Positions 26,606-35,219 of a stretch of 64,000 nt of DNA are shown in pieces. Made by a program: the position numbers and the translations under genes. The notes beneath the pieces are model-generated. The model was not told the DNA's origin, made no database searches, and worked only from the letters and a program-made list of their open reading frames with translations. Source of the DNA: Afipia sp. 1NLS2 (GTDB lineage: Bacteria > Pseudomonadota > Alphaproteobacteria > Rhizobiales > Xanthobacteraceae); the NCBI RefSeq assembly GCF_000178995.1, contig NZ_ADVZ01000001.1, forward strand, positions 902,001-966,000. Direction: 5' to 3'. Numbering within the stretch: position 1 is the stretch's first letter; each line of letters starts with the position of its first letter.

Positions 26606-27703
26606 TCAGTTACTGCGCCTTCCCTCGGAAGGCCTTCTTTCACGCTGCCAGCGCTGGATCCTGTTGCGCGCGTCGCGGAGGGCAAACAGTCCTCCCACGA
26701 CTACGCGCGCGGTCACGTCGGGGCAGTAGTGAAATTCCCGGACGGCAAGCAGAACGCCTCGTTTGCCCGCGAGTCCCTTTTTGAATTGCCGGATTCCCGG
26801 ATCACCGGGACCACCGAGTTCGTACCAGCGCACCTTTGTGTTTTCCCGCAGCCAGCGCATGACGTGCCATTGCAGGACATATCCGGCGTTCAGTGCGGTC
26901 GCCTCGTCGCTGGTCGCACCGAAGACGTAGTAGGCGAGATCGCCCACGACGCTGAAAGCGATCCCGCCAATCGGCTTTCCGTCGTGATACGCCAAGGCAA
27001 TGCGCATCTTCATTCGTTCCGGAAGCCGCATCAGGTCCGGAATGGATGCGGGCAGATCGACGCCCGGATAGTTCAGGTTCTTGCGCCGAACCATCTCGGC
27101 ATAGATCTCCTGGAAGGTCTTGATGTCGGCCGGAGCTTCACCGATACGAACCTCGAGGCCGTGCGCAAGACCCTTGCGGAGATTATAGCGCCATCGCTGA
27201 TCCAGGCTTTTCTGTTGCTCCGCCTCGTCGAGCGATGCATCGACGAAGTAGCGGTCAAGCATCGATGACGTGGAGCCCGCGAGCCCCATTTCTGCCAGGA
27301 TTTTCGCTTCGATCGGATAGAAGTCCGGATGGGGACGCGGACGGAGGACGAGGTAAAGCTTTCGCCGCCGACAATATTCGTCCACCAACGCTGCCACCGC
27401 TGTCCGGTATCGCTCCGGGTCGGGAGCAACGTCAAAGGAGCGCCAGAACGGCGCGAAGCGCACGAGCGCCATGCCGCGGCCGAGATAAGGCACGAGATAC
27501 AATCCGATCCGGGCACCTGCGACGGGGGTGCCCTCGCGTCGCAGCAGAATATGGCTCGATCGTTCGCCCCGTTGTCCGGAGCCGTAGATTGCCGTCTGTT
27601 CGTAGTGGACGTCGGCAAACGCACCCATCGCTGCGTGCCAACCGTCGTCCGGCACGCAGTCGATTTGGCGTTCGTCCAAGGTTTCTCCTTGCGCGACAAA
27701 CAT
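26606..27703 (-). CDS. FemAB/GNAT-like acyltransferase (CelD/BcsL type)
   Basis: A 365-residue cytosolic protein with a double GNAT-like architecture. The C-terminal half shows the typical sequence RWRYNLRKGLAHGLEVRIGE, then IALAYHDGKPIGGIAF, YYVFGATSDEA and LNAGYVLQWHVMRWL, and ends with ELGGPGDPGIRQFKKGLAG. Such proteins add aminoacyl or acyl groups to peptidoglycan precursors, polysaccharides or lipids. It is packed between cupredoxin (8-base gap) and cusF (6-base gap), so it is co-expressed with copper proteins. The substrate is unknown. Confidence 0.75.
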   Translation of the reverse strand: MFVAQGETLDERQIDCVPDDGWHAAMGAFADVHYEQTAIYGSGQRGERSSHILLRREGTPVAGARIGLYLVPYLGRGMALVRFAPFWRSFDVAPDPERYRTAVAALVDEYCRRRKLYLVLRPRPHPDFYPIEAKILAEMGLAGSTSSMLDRYFVDASLDEAEQQKSLDQRWRYNLRKGLAHGLEVRIGEAPADIKTFQEIYAEMVRRKNLNYPGVDLPASIPDLMRLPERMKMRIALAYHDGKPIGGIAFSVVGDLAYYVFGATSDEATALNAGYVLQWHVMRWLRENTKVRWYELGGPGDPGIRQFKKGLAGKRGVLLAVREFHYCPDVTARVVVGGLFALRDARNRIQRWQRERRPSEGRRSN

Positions 27704-27711
27704 CTTGGGAG

Positions 27712-28194
27712 TCACTTGACGACGACCGTGCCGATCATCCCCGCTTCCCGATGTCCCGGGATCAGGCATGAATATTCGAACTCTCCCGCTTTGGTGAATC
27801 TCCAGACGATTTCGCCCGTCTTCTTCGGAGCGAGGCGCTTGCCGTTCGGATCATCATGCTCCATGTCGGGATTTTTCTTCATCGACTCGGCATGCTTGAG
27901 ATTTTCGGCCGTGGTCGCGAGAATGAACTCGTGGTCGAGTTCGCCGTTGTTGCGCAGCATGAACTTGATCTGCTCGCCTTTTTTGACCTCGATCTTGTTC
28001 GGCGTGAACGTCATCTTGCCATCGGCTTCGCCCATCGTCACTTGAACGATCCGTGCTGGTTTATTCGCCTCGCCCGGCTCACCAGCCGAAAACGTGTCGT
28101 CCTGATGTCCGGCAGGCCCTGCCCCGGCCCATGCCGGCGCCGCCAAGATCAGTGTTGCAAATAATGCGACGCCAGTTCGATGCAGTTCTTTCAT
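27712..28194 (-). CDS. Periplasmic cupredoxin-like protein
   Basis: A 160-residue protein with a clear signal peptide (about residues 1-23) and a plastocyanin/azurin-like copper site: NNGELDHEFIL gives the first histidine, and FEYSCLIPGHREAGMIG gives the Cys, His and Met ligands. It would bind one copper and carry electrons or sequester copper in the periplasm. It follows the multicopper oxidase gene on the same strand and may be its redox partner. Confidence 0.88.
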   Translation of the reverse strand: MKELHRTGVALFATLILAAPAWAGAGPAGHQDDTFSAGEPGEANKPARIVQVTMGEADGKMTFTPNKIEVKKGEQIKFMLRNNGELDHEFILATTAENLKHAESMKKNPDMEHDDPNGKRLAPKKTGEIVWRFTKAGEFEYSCLIPGHREAGMIGTVVVK

Positions 28195-28240
28195 GTCGCG
28201 TCTCCTTCGTTCGGTGAAACATTCGGTCTGAACGTCGCAC

Positions 28241-29623
28241 TCACATCCCCTTCATCTTCATGCCTTTCATGCCTTTCATCTTTGCAGCGCCCGCATCGTC
28301 TTTGCCGTTCTGCGGTCGGACCGGCTCCGCGGCCGGAGCATCGACTTCATATGCGACGGTGCCAGGCGGGTTCTTGTAGGGCCCGGGATCGCTGTAATCG
28401 TCGCGGGCCATGCCTTCGCGGATCTTCATCACCGTGAACATCCCGCCCATCTCGATCGGCCCGAATTGTCCCGAGCCCGTCATCATCGGCAGCGTGTTGT
28501 CCGGCGCAGGCATTTCCATCTCGCCCATCGCCATGCCCGTCGATCCCATCACCATGGCGTCTGGCGCCAGCTTGCCGACCGCTTTCGCCAGATCCTTCTT
28601 CGAGACGCCGATCATGTTGCGCATGTCGTGGCCCATGGCGTTCATGGTGTGGTGCGACTTGTGGCAATGCAGTGCCCAGTCCCCCGGGTTGTCGGCCAAC
28701 ACATCGAACGCCCGAACCGCACCGACCGGAACGTCCGTCGTGGTCTCCGGCCTCTGAGCGCTTTCCGGAATCCAGCCGCCGTCGGTGCAGGTCACTGCAA
28801 AGTGGTGTCCATGCAGGTGAATCGGATGGTTGGTCATGGTGAGATTGCCGATCCGGACCCGTACCCTGTCGCCGAGCCGCACCGGCAGCGGATCGATGCC
28901 CGGAAACACGCGGCTGTTGAACGTCCACATGTTGAAGTTGGTCATCTCGTTGACCTTCGGCAGATAGGTCCCGGGGTCGATGTCGTAGGTGCTCATGATG
29001 AAGACGAAGTCGCGATCGACCGGACGGAACGACGGGTCGCGCGGGTGCACAATGACCATGCCCATCATGCCCATTGCCATCTGCACCATTTCGTCGGAGT
29101 GCGGGTGGTACATGAACGTCCCACTGTTCTTCATCTCGAACTCGTAGACGAAGGTCTTGCCGGGCTTGATATGCGGCTGATTGAGACCACCGACGCCGTC
29201 CATGCCGTTCGGCACGATCATGCCGTGCCAATGCACGGTCGTATGCTCGGGCAGCTTGTTGGTGACGAAGATGCGGACCTTGTCGCCTTCGACGGCCTCG
29301 ATCGTCGGGCCCGGCGCCTGGCCATTGTAACCCCACAGATACGCCTTCATACCGTCGGCGAACTCTCGCACCACGGGCTCCGCGACGAGATGGAATTCCT
29401 TCCAGTCGCCATTCATCCGCCAGGGCAGTGACCAGCCGTTGAGGGTCACGACCGGGCGGTAATCCGGACCGCTGGTGGGATGCAGCGGCGGCTGCATCGT
29501 CACCTTGTCCATGATCGGCGCTTCCGGAATGTTCGCCGCCTGCACGCGACCGCTGACGGCGCTCGCGCCGACCAGCGCGGCCGTTCCCAAAAATCCTCTT
29601 CGCGATAGCATGTTGGTCTCCAT
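28241..29623 (-). CDS. CopA-type periplasmic multicopper oxidase
   Basis: A 460-residue Tat-type exported oxidase (MLSRRGFLG signal near the N-terminus). Four copper motifs are present: TTVHWHGMIVP, TFMYHPHSDE, HPIHLHGHHF and WALHCHKSHHTMNAM. Methionine-rich tracts (MVQMAMGMMGM, MVMGSTGMAMGEMEM) and a KGMKGMKMKGM tail fit Cu(I) binding and oxidation to the less toxic Cu(II). Its ATG overlaps the TGA of the upstream channel gene by one base (TGATG). A second methionine start at 29611, exactly before the Tat motif, is also possible. Confidence 0.9.
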   Translation of the reverse strand: METNMLSRRGFLGTAALVGASAVSGRVQAANIPEAPIMDKVTMQPPLHPTSGPDYRPVVTLNGWSLPWRMNGDWKEFHLVAEPVVREFADGMKAYLWGYNGQAPGPTIEAVEGDKVRIFVTNKLPEHTTVHWHGMIVPNGMDGVGGLNQPHIKPGKTFVYEFEMKNSGTFMYHPHSDEMVQMAMGMMGMVIVHPRDPSFRPVDRDFVFIMSTYDIDPGTYLPKVNEMTNFNMWTFNSRVFPGIDPLPVRLGDRVRVRIGNLTMTNHPIHLHGHHFAVTCTDGGWIPESAQRPETTTDVPVGAVRAFDVLADNPGDWALHCHKSHHTMNAMGHDMRNMIGVSKKDLAKAVGKLAPDAMVMGSTGMAMGEMEMPAPDNTLPMMTGSGQFGPIEMGGMFTVMKIREGMARDDYSDPGPYKNPPGTVAYEVDAPAAEPVRPQNGKDDAGAAKMKGMKGMKMKGM

Positions 29624-31080
29624 CAATTGCCTCCGCCGCCGGCCTGGGCGGTCGTCGTCGGACTGGACTTCGTTGGTGTTTCTCCCGAGCCGCCGCCGTT
29701 GACGGCGGTCTGCAGGTCGGATTGGGCGAGCCAGAAGCTGCGCTTGGCTTCGATCGCCGCGCGCAATGAGGCGGTGCGCTGCCGCGCTTCCGTCAACAGT
29801 GTGAACACGTCCACCTGCATGCTCGAAAAGCGCAGTTGCATCTCTTCGGTGATAATCTTCCGGAGCGGCAGAACCTCGCGCTCGTACTGCCGGGCGATCT
29901 CATAGCTCGATCGATACGTCCGGTACGCGTCACGCGCTTCCGAGCGCACGTTGATCGCCTTCTCGGTCAGACGATTGAAGGCCTGGTTGTAGGTCTCGCT
30001 CGCTTGCCGCACCCGGACCTCGCCGCCGTCGAAGATCGGGATCTGGAACTGGATGTCGAAGCCGCGTTCGCGGAACCGGGAGCCATCGGGGTTCCTGGTG
30101 GTCTTCGAAATTCCCGCAACATCGAGCAGCGTGACGAAACGGCTCGCTTCCGTCAGATTGAGCGCTTTTGCCAAAGCAACCAGTTCGATACGGGCGATCT
30201 GTAGATCGATACGGTGTTCAACGGCGTCGACTTCGATGCGTGGCAAGGTCTGCGGACGCGGCGGCAAAGCCGGCAGATGGCTCGGCAGCTTGAAATTGAG
30301 ATCGCCGTCCCACAGCCCCAACAGCCGTGCCAGAGCTTCGCGCGAACTGGTCGCTTCCTGACGCACCGTCGCAAGGTCCGCTGTGGTTTCCGCATAGAAG
30401 ACCTGCTCACGCGCCTGATCGAGTTTGTTCATCGATCCGGTCTGGCCAAGGTTCTTCGACAATTGCGCGATGGATTCGGCGGTGGCCTTGGCGCGGCTGA
30501 GAAATCCGACCAATTCATTGGCGGCAACTGCGCGGTAGTAAGCACGTCTGACGTCGGCGGCAAGACGGAGTGTTTCCAGCGCGGCGCGAAGCTGTGCCTG
30601 CCGGAAACGCTGCTTCGCGATCTCGGAGCGGAACGGCAGCGTCGCCAGTGCCAGAATGTCGCCGACAACCTGGCGCTGGATCTCGACCACACCGCCGCCT
30701 GCGATTCTCGAAATCGAGAAGGTCGGATTGGGCAGAAGGCTTTCCTGGACACGATCGGCTTCCGCCAACGCCAATTCATTGTAAGTGGCCTGCAAGCCGC
30801 GGTTGTTAAGCAGCGCGACCTGGACGGCGGTGTCGACGGTGAGCGCCCGGCGCAGCAGCCGCGTGACGTCATCGTTCGCACGCTGTGCCTCGTCCACGGA
30901 GCGGATCGCGACCACGTCCTTCTTAATCGTATGATCGGCGACATCGGCGACGACGCCCATTCCCCGATCCGGCGAGAACGTCGCACAACCGGAAAGAAGA
31001 AGGGAAGCGGTGAGCACCAGCGCCGACCGATTGCTTCTGAGGAAGCTCTGATGCGGCAGCACGCCACGGATAATTTTCAT
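29623..31080 (-). CDS. TolC-type outer-membrane efflux lipoprotein (CusC-like)
   Basis: A 485-residue outer-membrane factor with a lipoprotein signal (LLLSGCATF) and two repeated coiled-coil halves typical of TolC family channels (for example LNNRGLQATYNELALAEADRVQESLLPNP and its C-terminal counterpart RQASETYNQAFNRLTEKAINVRSEAR). It would complete the CusCBA export complex, although cusBA lies about 11 kb downstream in the same orientation. It is coupled to the oxidase gene that follows. Specific pairing with CusA or the other pumps is inference. Confidence 0.87.
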   Translation of the reverse strand: MKIIRGVLPHQSFLRSNRSALVLTASLLLSGCATFSPDRGMGVVADVADHTIKKDVVAIRSVDEAQRANDDVTRLLRRALTVDTAVQVALLNNRGLQATYNELALAEADRVQESLLPNPTFSISRIAGGGVVEIQRQVVGDILALATLPFRSEIAKQRFRQAQLRAALETLRLAADVRRAYYRAVAANELVGFLSRAKATAESIAQLSKNLGQTGSMNKLDQAREQVFYAETTADLATVRQEATSSREALARLLGLWDGDLNFKLPSHLPALPPRPQTLPRIEVDAVEHRIDLQIARIELVALAKALNLTEASRFVTLLDVAGISKTTRNPDGSRFRERGFDIQFQIPIFDGGEVRVRQASETYNQAFNRLTEKAINVRSEARDAYRTYRSSYEIARQYEREVLPLRKIITEEMQLRFSSMQVDVFTLLTEARQRTASLRAAIEAKRSFWLAQSDLQTAVNGGGSGETPTKSSPTTTAQAGGGGN

Positions 31081-31089
31081 GACGTGCTC

Positions 31090-31389
31090 CTAATGCTCGT
31101 GGCTGGAGTTCGGTGACGGGGTGACGCGCTGGTTCTGCTCCTTCCAGTTGGAAGGCGTCGTCGGGCGAAGGCTGGTGTAAGGGGCGAGGGTCGACCGGTA
31201 GCCGACGCCCGCAACCTTCGCTCCGGGATCGGCGGGATCTGCGCCGACGAGCGGCACCAACGGTACCGCGCAGCCGCCGAGCGTCATGGCCGCCAAAGCC
31301 ACCCCTGCGAATGCCCCAAGTTTTCTTCCAAATATTCCGCGCGCCACCGAACCAACGGCGGCGACGATCGCCCCAATCTGCGCTGACAT
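31090..31389 (-). CDS. Small lipoprotein of unknown function
   Basis: A 99-residue protein whose lipobox (MTLGGC, about residues 30-35) directs lipid attachment, followed by a Pro-rich stretch (PLVPLVGADPADPG) and a mature domain with no recognised fold, ending in a SSHEH tail. It ends 9 bases before the TolC-type gene on the same strand. The ATG at 31389 (MSAQIGAIV) is preferred to an upstream in-frame methionine. Confidence 0.6.
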   Translation of the reverse strand: MSAQIGAIVAAVGSVARGIFGRKLGAFAGVALAAMTLGGCAVPLVPLVGADPADPGAKVAGVGYRSTLAPYTSLRPTTPSNWKEQNQRVTPSPNSSHEH

Positions 31390-31468
31390 AAAAATCCCCT
31401 GAACTGACGATGGACCACAGGCGTGCGCACCCCTCACAGGCACGGCACCGCGTCATGCTGTTGTCAGG

Positions 31469-31945
31469 TCAGGAATTTGGGGGGCGATAAAGCCGCGGAG
31501 GCGCGTTGTCCGCCAGTTTCCGATGGACGTCGGATATCCGGACGGCGCTCGGCACCGACGGCTTTGCCACCGCGACGAGGGTTGCAGGAAGCGCGGTGAC
31601 GCACATCAGGCCGCAGCACTTTCCATCCGCCGCATGCGGCGCCTTTGCCGGACCGGAATCGCTCTTCAACGCGACCGGCTTCACATCATGATCTGCGGAT
31701 GAATCCGCGTGGGTCTGGACGCCGGAATGATGATGGGCATGTCCGTCGTTGTGGACGTGCATCATGCCTTCCTGGTGCACGTGGAGCATGGCTGGCACGT
31801 GATCCTCGTCAGTCAGGCAATAGGGCGCGGCCTGACTGCCGGGCAATGCGAAGGACAGCGTCGGCGCCAACACGCAAAACAGATAGGCCAAGGCGATGAG
31901 CCACCCTGCCTTAACCCGTTGCGTCCTGGTAAGTCCGACCAACAT
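31469..31945 (-). CDS. His-rich secreted protein at the head of the copper array
   Basis: A 158-residue protein with an N-terminal signal or anchor (about residues 10-35) and a histidine-rich central segment (HVPAMLHVHQEG, HVHNDGHAHHHSG) followed by a CC...C cluster (GKCCGLMCV) and a Pro/Arg tail. Histidines and cysteines together suggest a periplasmic metal buffer. It resembles DUF2946-like proteins in layout only. The ATG at 31945 is preferred over TTG 31948. Confidence 0.62.
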   Translation of the reverse strand: MLVGLTRTQRVKAGWLIALAYLFCVLAPTLSFALPGSQAAPYCLTDEDHVPAMLHVHQEGMMHVHNDGHAHHHSGVQTHADSSADHDVKPVALKSDSGPAKAPHAADGKCCGLMCVTALPATLVAVAKPSVPSAVRISDVHRKLADNAPPRLYRPPNS

Positions 31946-32031
31946 CAATGCGTCAATGCTTTCGATTTGCTGTACTCGGATTCGGAATCATAACTGCGAA
32001 ATCGCGCGCCGCCAAGATGGAACCGAGAGGT

Positions 32032-32307
32032 TCATCGTTCCGCCCGTCCGACCACCGCCATCAATTCCGCGATCTTGCGGCGCTGATCCGCCTTGTCGCC
32101 GCTCGCAATCGCATGCTCGACGCAGTGGGCGACATGGTCCTTCAACACCTCTTCCTCGACGCGGCGCAGGGCGGCACGAACGGCGGAGATCTGCGTTACG
32201 ATATCGATGCAGTAGCGGTCCTCCTCCACCATCTTGGCGAGGCCGCGCACCTGCCCCTCAATTCGGCTGAGGCGTTTCTGGCATGACGTCTTGATGTCTT
32301 TTCGCAT
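32032..32307 (-). CDS. csoR: CsoR copper-sensing repressor
   Basis: A 91-residue DUF156-family repressor with Cys33, His58 and Cys62, the exact CsoR Cu(I) ligand set, and without the N-terminal histidine ligand of RcnR. It is transcribed divergently from the copper ATPase gene with a 53-base shared promoter region containing an inverted repeat. Cu(I) binding is expected to release DNA and switch on the ATPase and possibly the large minus-strand copper array behind it. Confidence 0.9.
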   Translation of the reverse strand: MRKDIKTSCQKRLSRIEGQVRGLAKMVEEDRYCIDIVTQISAVRAALRRVEEEVLKDHVAHCVEHAIASGDKADQRRKIAELMAVVGRAER

Positions 32308-32314
32308 TCGATTT

Positions 32315-32335
32315 ATATACCCCTACCGGGTACCT
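32315..32335. promoter_or_regulatory. Probable CsoR operator between csoR and the copper ATPase gene
   Basis: An inverted repeat TACCC-N5-GGGTA (32318-32332) with a GC-rich centre sits in the short divergent region. Its form matches known CsoR sites (TACCC/GGGTA arms). One site in this position could regulate both csoR and the ATPase gene. Confidence 0.7.
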
Positions 32336-32360
32336 GTTACAAGTCAATGAGGAGGCCTAA

Positions 32361-34772
32361 ATGACCAGGTCGCGAAACGCAAGTTCCACGGGCCAGCCGG
32401 CCCCCTCCTCGATGGCAACTCACCAGCATGGCGGCCAGGCCCACGGCAATCACGAGCATCATCAACCTCCCGCGGAAAAGGGGAAAGTCCTCGACCCGGT
32501 TTGCGGGATGACCGTCGACCCGGCGACGAGCAAGCACCGGTTCGATTACCAAGGCCGCACCTACCATTTCTGTTCGGCAGGCTGTCGCACGAAGTTCGCG
32601 GCCGCTCCTGAAACCTACCTCGATAAGTCCAAGGCCGCGCCGAAGGAGCCTGTTCCGGAAGGCACCGTTTACACATGCCCGATGCATCCGGAAATCAGGC
32701 AGATCGGGCCCGGCAACTGCCCGATCTGCGGAATGGCTCTGGAGCCCGAAGTGGCAACGCTGGACGCCGCACCGAATCCCGAACTGGCGGACATGACCCG
32801 ACGGTTCTGGATCGGCCTCGTGCTGGCGCTGCCCGCAGTCGTCCTCGAGATGGGCGGGCATTTGGTCGGCGGCCACGGCTGGGTCGACCAAACCCTGTCG
32901 AACTGGATTCAACTCGTCTCGGCGACACCGGTCGTGATCTGGGCGGGTTGGCCATTCTTCGTGCGCGGCTGGCAGTCGCTGGTGACCCGCAACCTCAACA
33001 TGTTCACCCTGATCGCGATGGGGACTGGCGTCGCTTACGTCTACAGCGTCGTCGCCACCGTCGCCCCGCAGGTCTTTCCGCCCGCGTTTCGCGGACACGA
33101 TGGTGCCGTTGCCGTCTATTTCGAAGCGGCGGCGGTGATCACCGTCCTGGTACTGCTGGGTCAAGTGCTCGAATTGCGTGCCCGCGAAGCAACGTCGGGC
33201 GCGATCAAGGCCTTGCTCGATCTCGCACCGAAGACCGCGCGTCTCGTCACCGAGGACGGCACGGATCATGAAGTCCCGCTCGACAGCCTGAACGTGGGTG
33301 ACAGGTTGCGCGTCCGTCCCGGCGAAAAGGTGCCGGTCGACGGCATTATTCTTGAGGGGCGCTCATCGCTCGATGAATCCCTGGTGACGGGAGAATCGAT
33401 GCCCGTCACCAAAGAGACCGACGCCAAGGTCATCGCAGGCACCCTGAATCAATCCGGTAGCTTCGTGATGCGGGCCGAGAAGGTTGGGCGCGATACCATG
33501 TTGTCGCAGATCGTGCAGATGGTGGCGCAGGCGCAGCGCTCGCGCGCGCCGATTCAGCGGCTCGCGGATCAGGTTGCCGGGTGGTTCGTTCCAACCGTCA
33601 TCGTCGCGGCGCTTGTCGCCTTCGCCGCCTGGTGGATTTTCGGGCCCGAACCGCGTCTGGCGTTCGGTCTGGTGGCGGCTGTCAGCGTGCTGATCATTGC
33701 CTGTCCTTGTGCCCTCGGGTTGGCGACGCCGATGTCGATCATGGTCGGCGTGGGACGCGGCGCCCATGCGGGCGTGTTGATCAAAAATGCTGAAGCGCTG
33801 GAGCGTCTGGAAAAGGTCGATACGCTGGTGGTCGATAAAACGGGAACGCTCACCGAAGGCAAGCCAAAGGTCGTCTCTATCGTTTCCGTCGCGGGATTTC
33901 GGGAGGACGATCTGCTCCGCCTCGCCGCGAGCGTCGAGCGCGCCAGCGAGCATCCGCTGGCTGATGCCGTTGTACGGGCGGCGAAAGAGCGCAATCTGAC
34001 ATTGATCAATGTAGAGGAATTCGACTCGCCAACAGGCAAAGGTGTGACCGGCAGGGTGGACGGCAAATCTGTCTTGCTTGGCAATACGGCCTATTTGAAA
34101 TCGTTAGGTGTCGAGACACAAACATTGGAGCCACAAGCCGAAATCCTGCGCGGTGAAGGTGCAACCGTGATCAATATCGCACTCGATGGACAATTGGCGG
34201 GCCTCTTTGCAATCGCCGATCCAGTGAAGCAATCCACGCCCGATGCCTTGAAGGCGCTGGCAGCGGACGGCATCAAGGTCATTATGTTGACCGGCGACAA
34301 CAGGACGACGGCGAATGCGGTCGCGAAACGGCTCGGCATCTCGGAGGTCGAGGCGGAAGTGCTGCCCGACCAGAAGAGCGCCGTCGTGAGCAAGCTGCAG
34401 AAGTCCGGTCGCGTCGTCGCAATGGCCGGCGACGGCGTCAACGACGCCCCTGCCCTTGCCGCGGCCGAAGTCGGGATCGCGATGGGCACCGGCACCGATG
34501 TCGCGATGGAAAGCGCGGGCGCAACACTTCTCAAGGGCGACTTGATGGGAATCGTTCGCGCCCGCCGTCTCTCCGAAGCGACGATGAGCAACATCCGGCA
34601 GAACCTGTTCTTCGCGTTCATCTACAACGCCGCCGGAATACCGATTGCCGCCGGCGTGCTCTATCCGACGTTCGGACTGTTGCTGTCGCCGATCATCGCC
34701 GCGGCGGCGATGGCGCTATCTTCAGTCAGCGTCGTGGGCAATGCGCTCCGGTTGAAGTCCATAAACTTGTGA
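32361..34772 (+). CDS. copA: Cu(I)-transporting P1B-type ATPase
   Basis: An 803-residue ATPase. Instead of the usual CxxC ferredoxin-like domains, the N-terminus has a His-rich head ([14 protein letters not shown]), a YHS domain ([10 protein letters not shown] ... FCSAGC) and a YTCPMHPEI...CPICGM domain. The core is complete: TGES (343-346), membrane CPC (448-450), DKTGT (Asp492), SEHPL and GDGVNDAP. The two C-terminal membrane helices have YN and MxxSS residues that go with CPC in Cu(I) pumps. It would move cytosolic Cu(I) to the periplasm and is controlled by the facing CsoR. Confidence 0.92.
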   Translation: MTRSRNASSTGQPAPSSMATHQHGGQAHGNHEHHQPPAEKGKVLDPVCGMTVDPATSKHRFDYQGRTYHFCSAGCRTKFAAAPETYLDKSKAAPKEPVPEGTVYTCPMHPEIRQIGPGNCPICGMALEPEVATLDAAPNPELADMTRRFWIGLVLALPAVVLEMGGHLVGGHGWVDQTLSNWIQLVSATPVVIWAGWPFFVRGWQSLVTRNLNMFTLIAMGTGVAYVYSVVATVAPQVFPPAFRGHDGAVAVYFEAAAVITVLVLLGQVLELRAREATSGAIKALLDLAPKTARLVTEDGTDHEVPLDSLNVGDRLRVRPGEKVPVDGIILEGRSSLDESLVTGESMPVTKETDAKVIAGTLNQSGSFVMRAEKVGRDTMLSQIVQMVAQAQRSRAPIQRLADQVAGWFVPTVIVAALVAFAAWWIFGPEPRLAFGLVAAVSVLIIACPCALGLATPMSIMVGVGRGAHAGVLIKNAEALERLEKVDTLVVDKTGTLTEGKPKVVSIVSVAGFREDDLLRLAASVERASEHPLADAVVRAAKERNLTLINVEEFDSPTGKGVTGRVDGKSVLLGNTAYLKSLGVETQTLEPQAEILRGEGATVINIALDGQLAGLFAIADPVKQSTPDALKALAADGIKVIMLTGDNRTTANAVAKRLGISEVEAEVLPDQKSAVVSKLQKSGRVVAMAGDGVNDAPALAAAEVGIAMGTGTDVAMESAGATLLKGDLMGIVRARRLSEATMSNIRQNLFFAFIYNAAGIPIAAGVLYPTFGLLLSPIIAAAAMALSSVSVVGNALRLKSINL

Positions 34773-35219
34773 GGTGTGGCTGTTCGAACTTGGCGGACCT
34801 GCGATTGAGTACCCGCTGAGTTTGAAAGATGATCGAGCCTCAAGATGTTCATATCCGAGCCCTGATCATATCTGTCCTCTGGGAGACGTTGCGAGGGCAG
34901 TTGACCGAGTTCGGGTTGATGACACCCCAGGGCGTTTGGCGCATTCCCAAACTCCAGGCGTTGGCAACGACACTGCCCGGTTTTGTTCGGAAATAGCGCG
35001 CCATTTTTCGATTCAGTGCCAACACTTTACCGCGCACCAATTTGAGGCAAGCGATCTTGCTCTTCGCCGTATCGCCACTGTGTCGGATTTTCCCATCTTC
35101 GGCGTACCGCGATTGGCCCTGCGACGAGCAGTCATTACTTCAAGGCCGCTTGATATTGATAATCCGAAGGTCGTAGGTTCAAACCTTGCCGCTGCATACA
35201 GCACTCGGTCGCTATTGCG
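34773..35219. other. Intergenic region, no convincing gene
   Basis: The 447 bases between the copper ATPase gene and the convergent RND gene hold no conserved reading frame I can recognise. The one structured piece is a tRNA-like fragment near its right end, listed separately. The region looks like a junction between modules. Confidence 0.45.
35153..35200 (+). pseudogene. tRNA 3'-half-like fragment
   Basis: TTGATAATCC followed by GAAGGTCGTAGGTTCAAA reproduces the 3' side of an anticodon arm (loop TTGATAA would give anticodon GAT), a variable region and a T-loop, then a diverged acceptor-like end. The 5' half of a tRNA is not found upstream, so it is not an intact gene. Translation of the opposite strand gives the FEPTTFGL pattern characteristic of reading tRNA genes backwards. 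It may be a relic of an integration site. Confidence 0.55.

Noticed and set aside
28466-29431. Plus-strand 321-codon open frame rich in His opposite the multicopper oxidase
   Set aside because: The histidines are an artefact of reading Met/His-rich oxidase DNA backwards; no signal or fold is present.
35013-35204. Minus-strand 63-codon frame with FEPTTFGL
   Set aside because: This pattern arises from translating a tRNA T-arm in reverse; treated as a tRNA-like fragment, not a protein.
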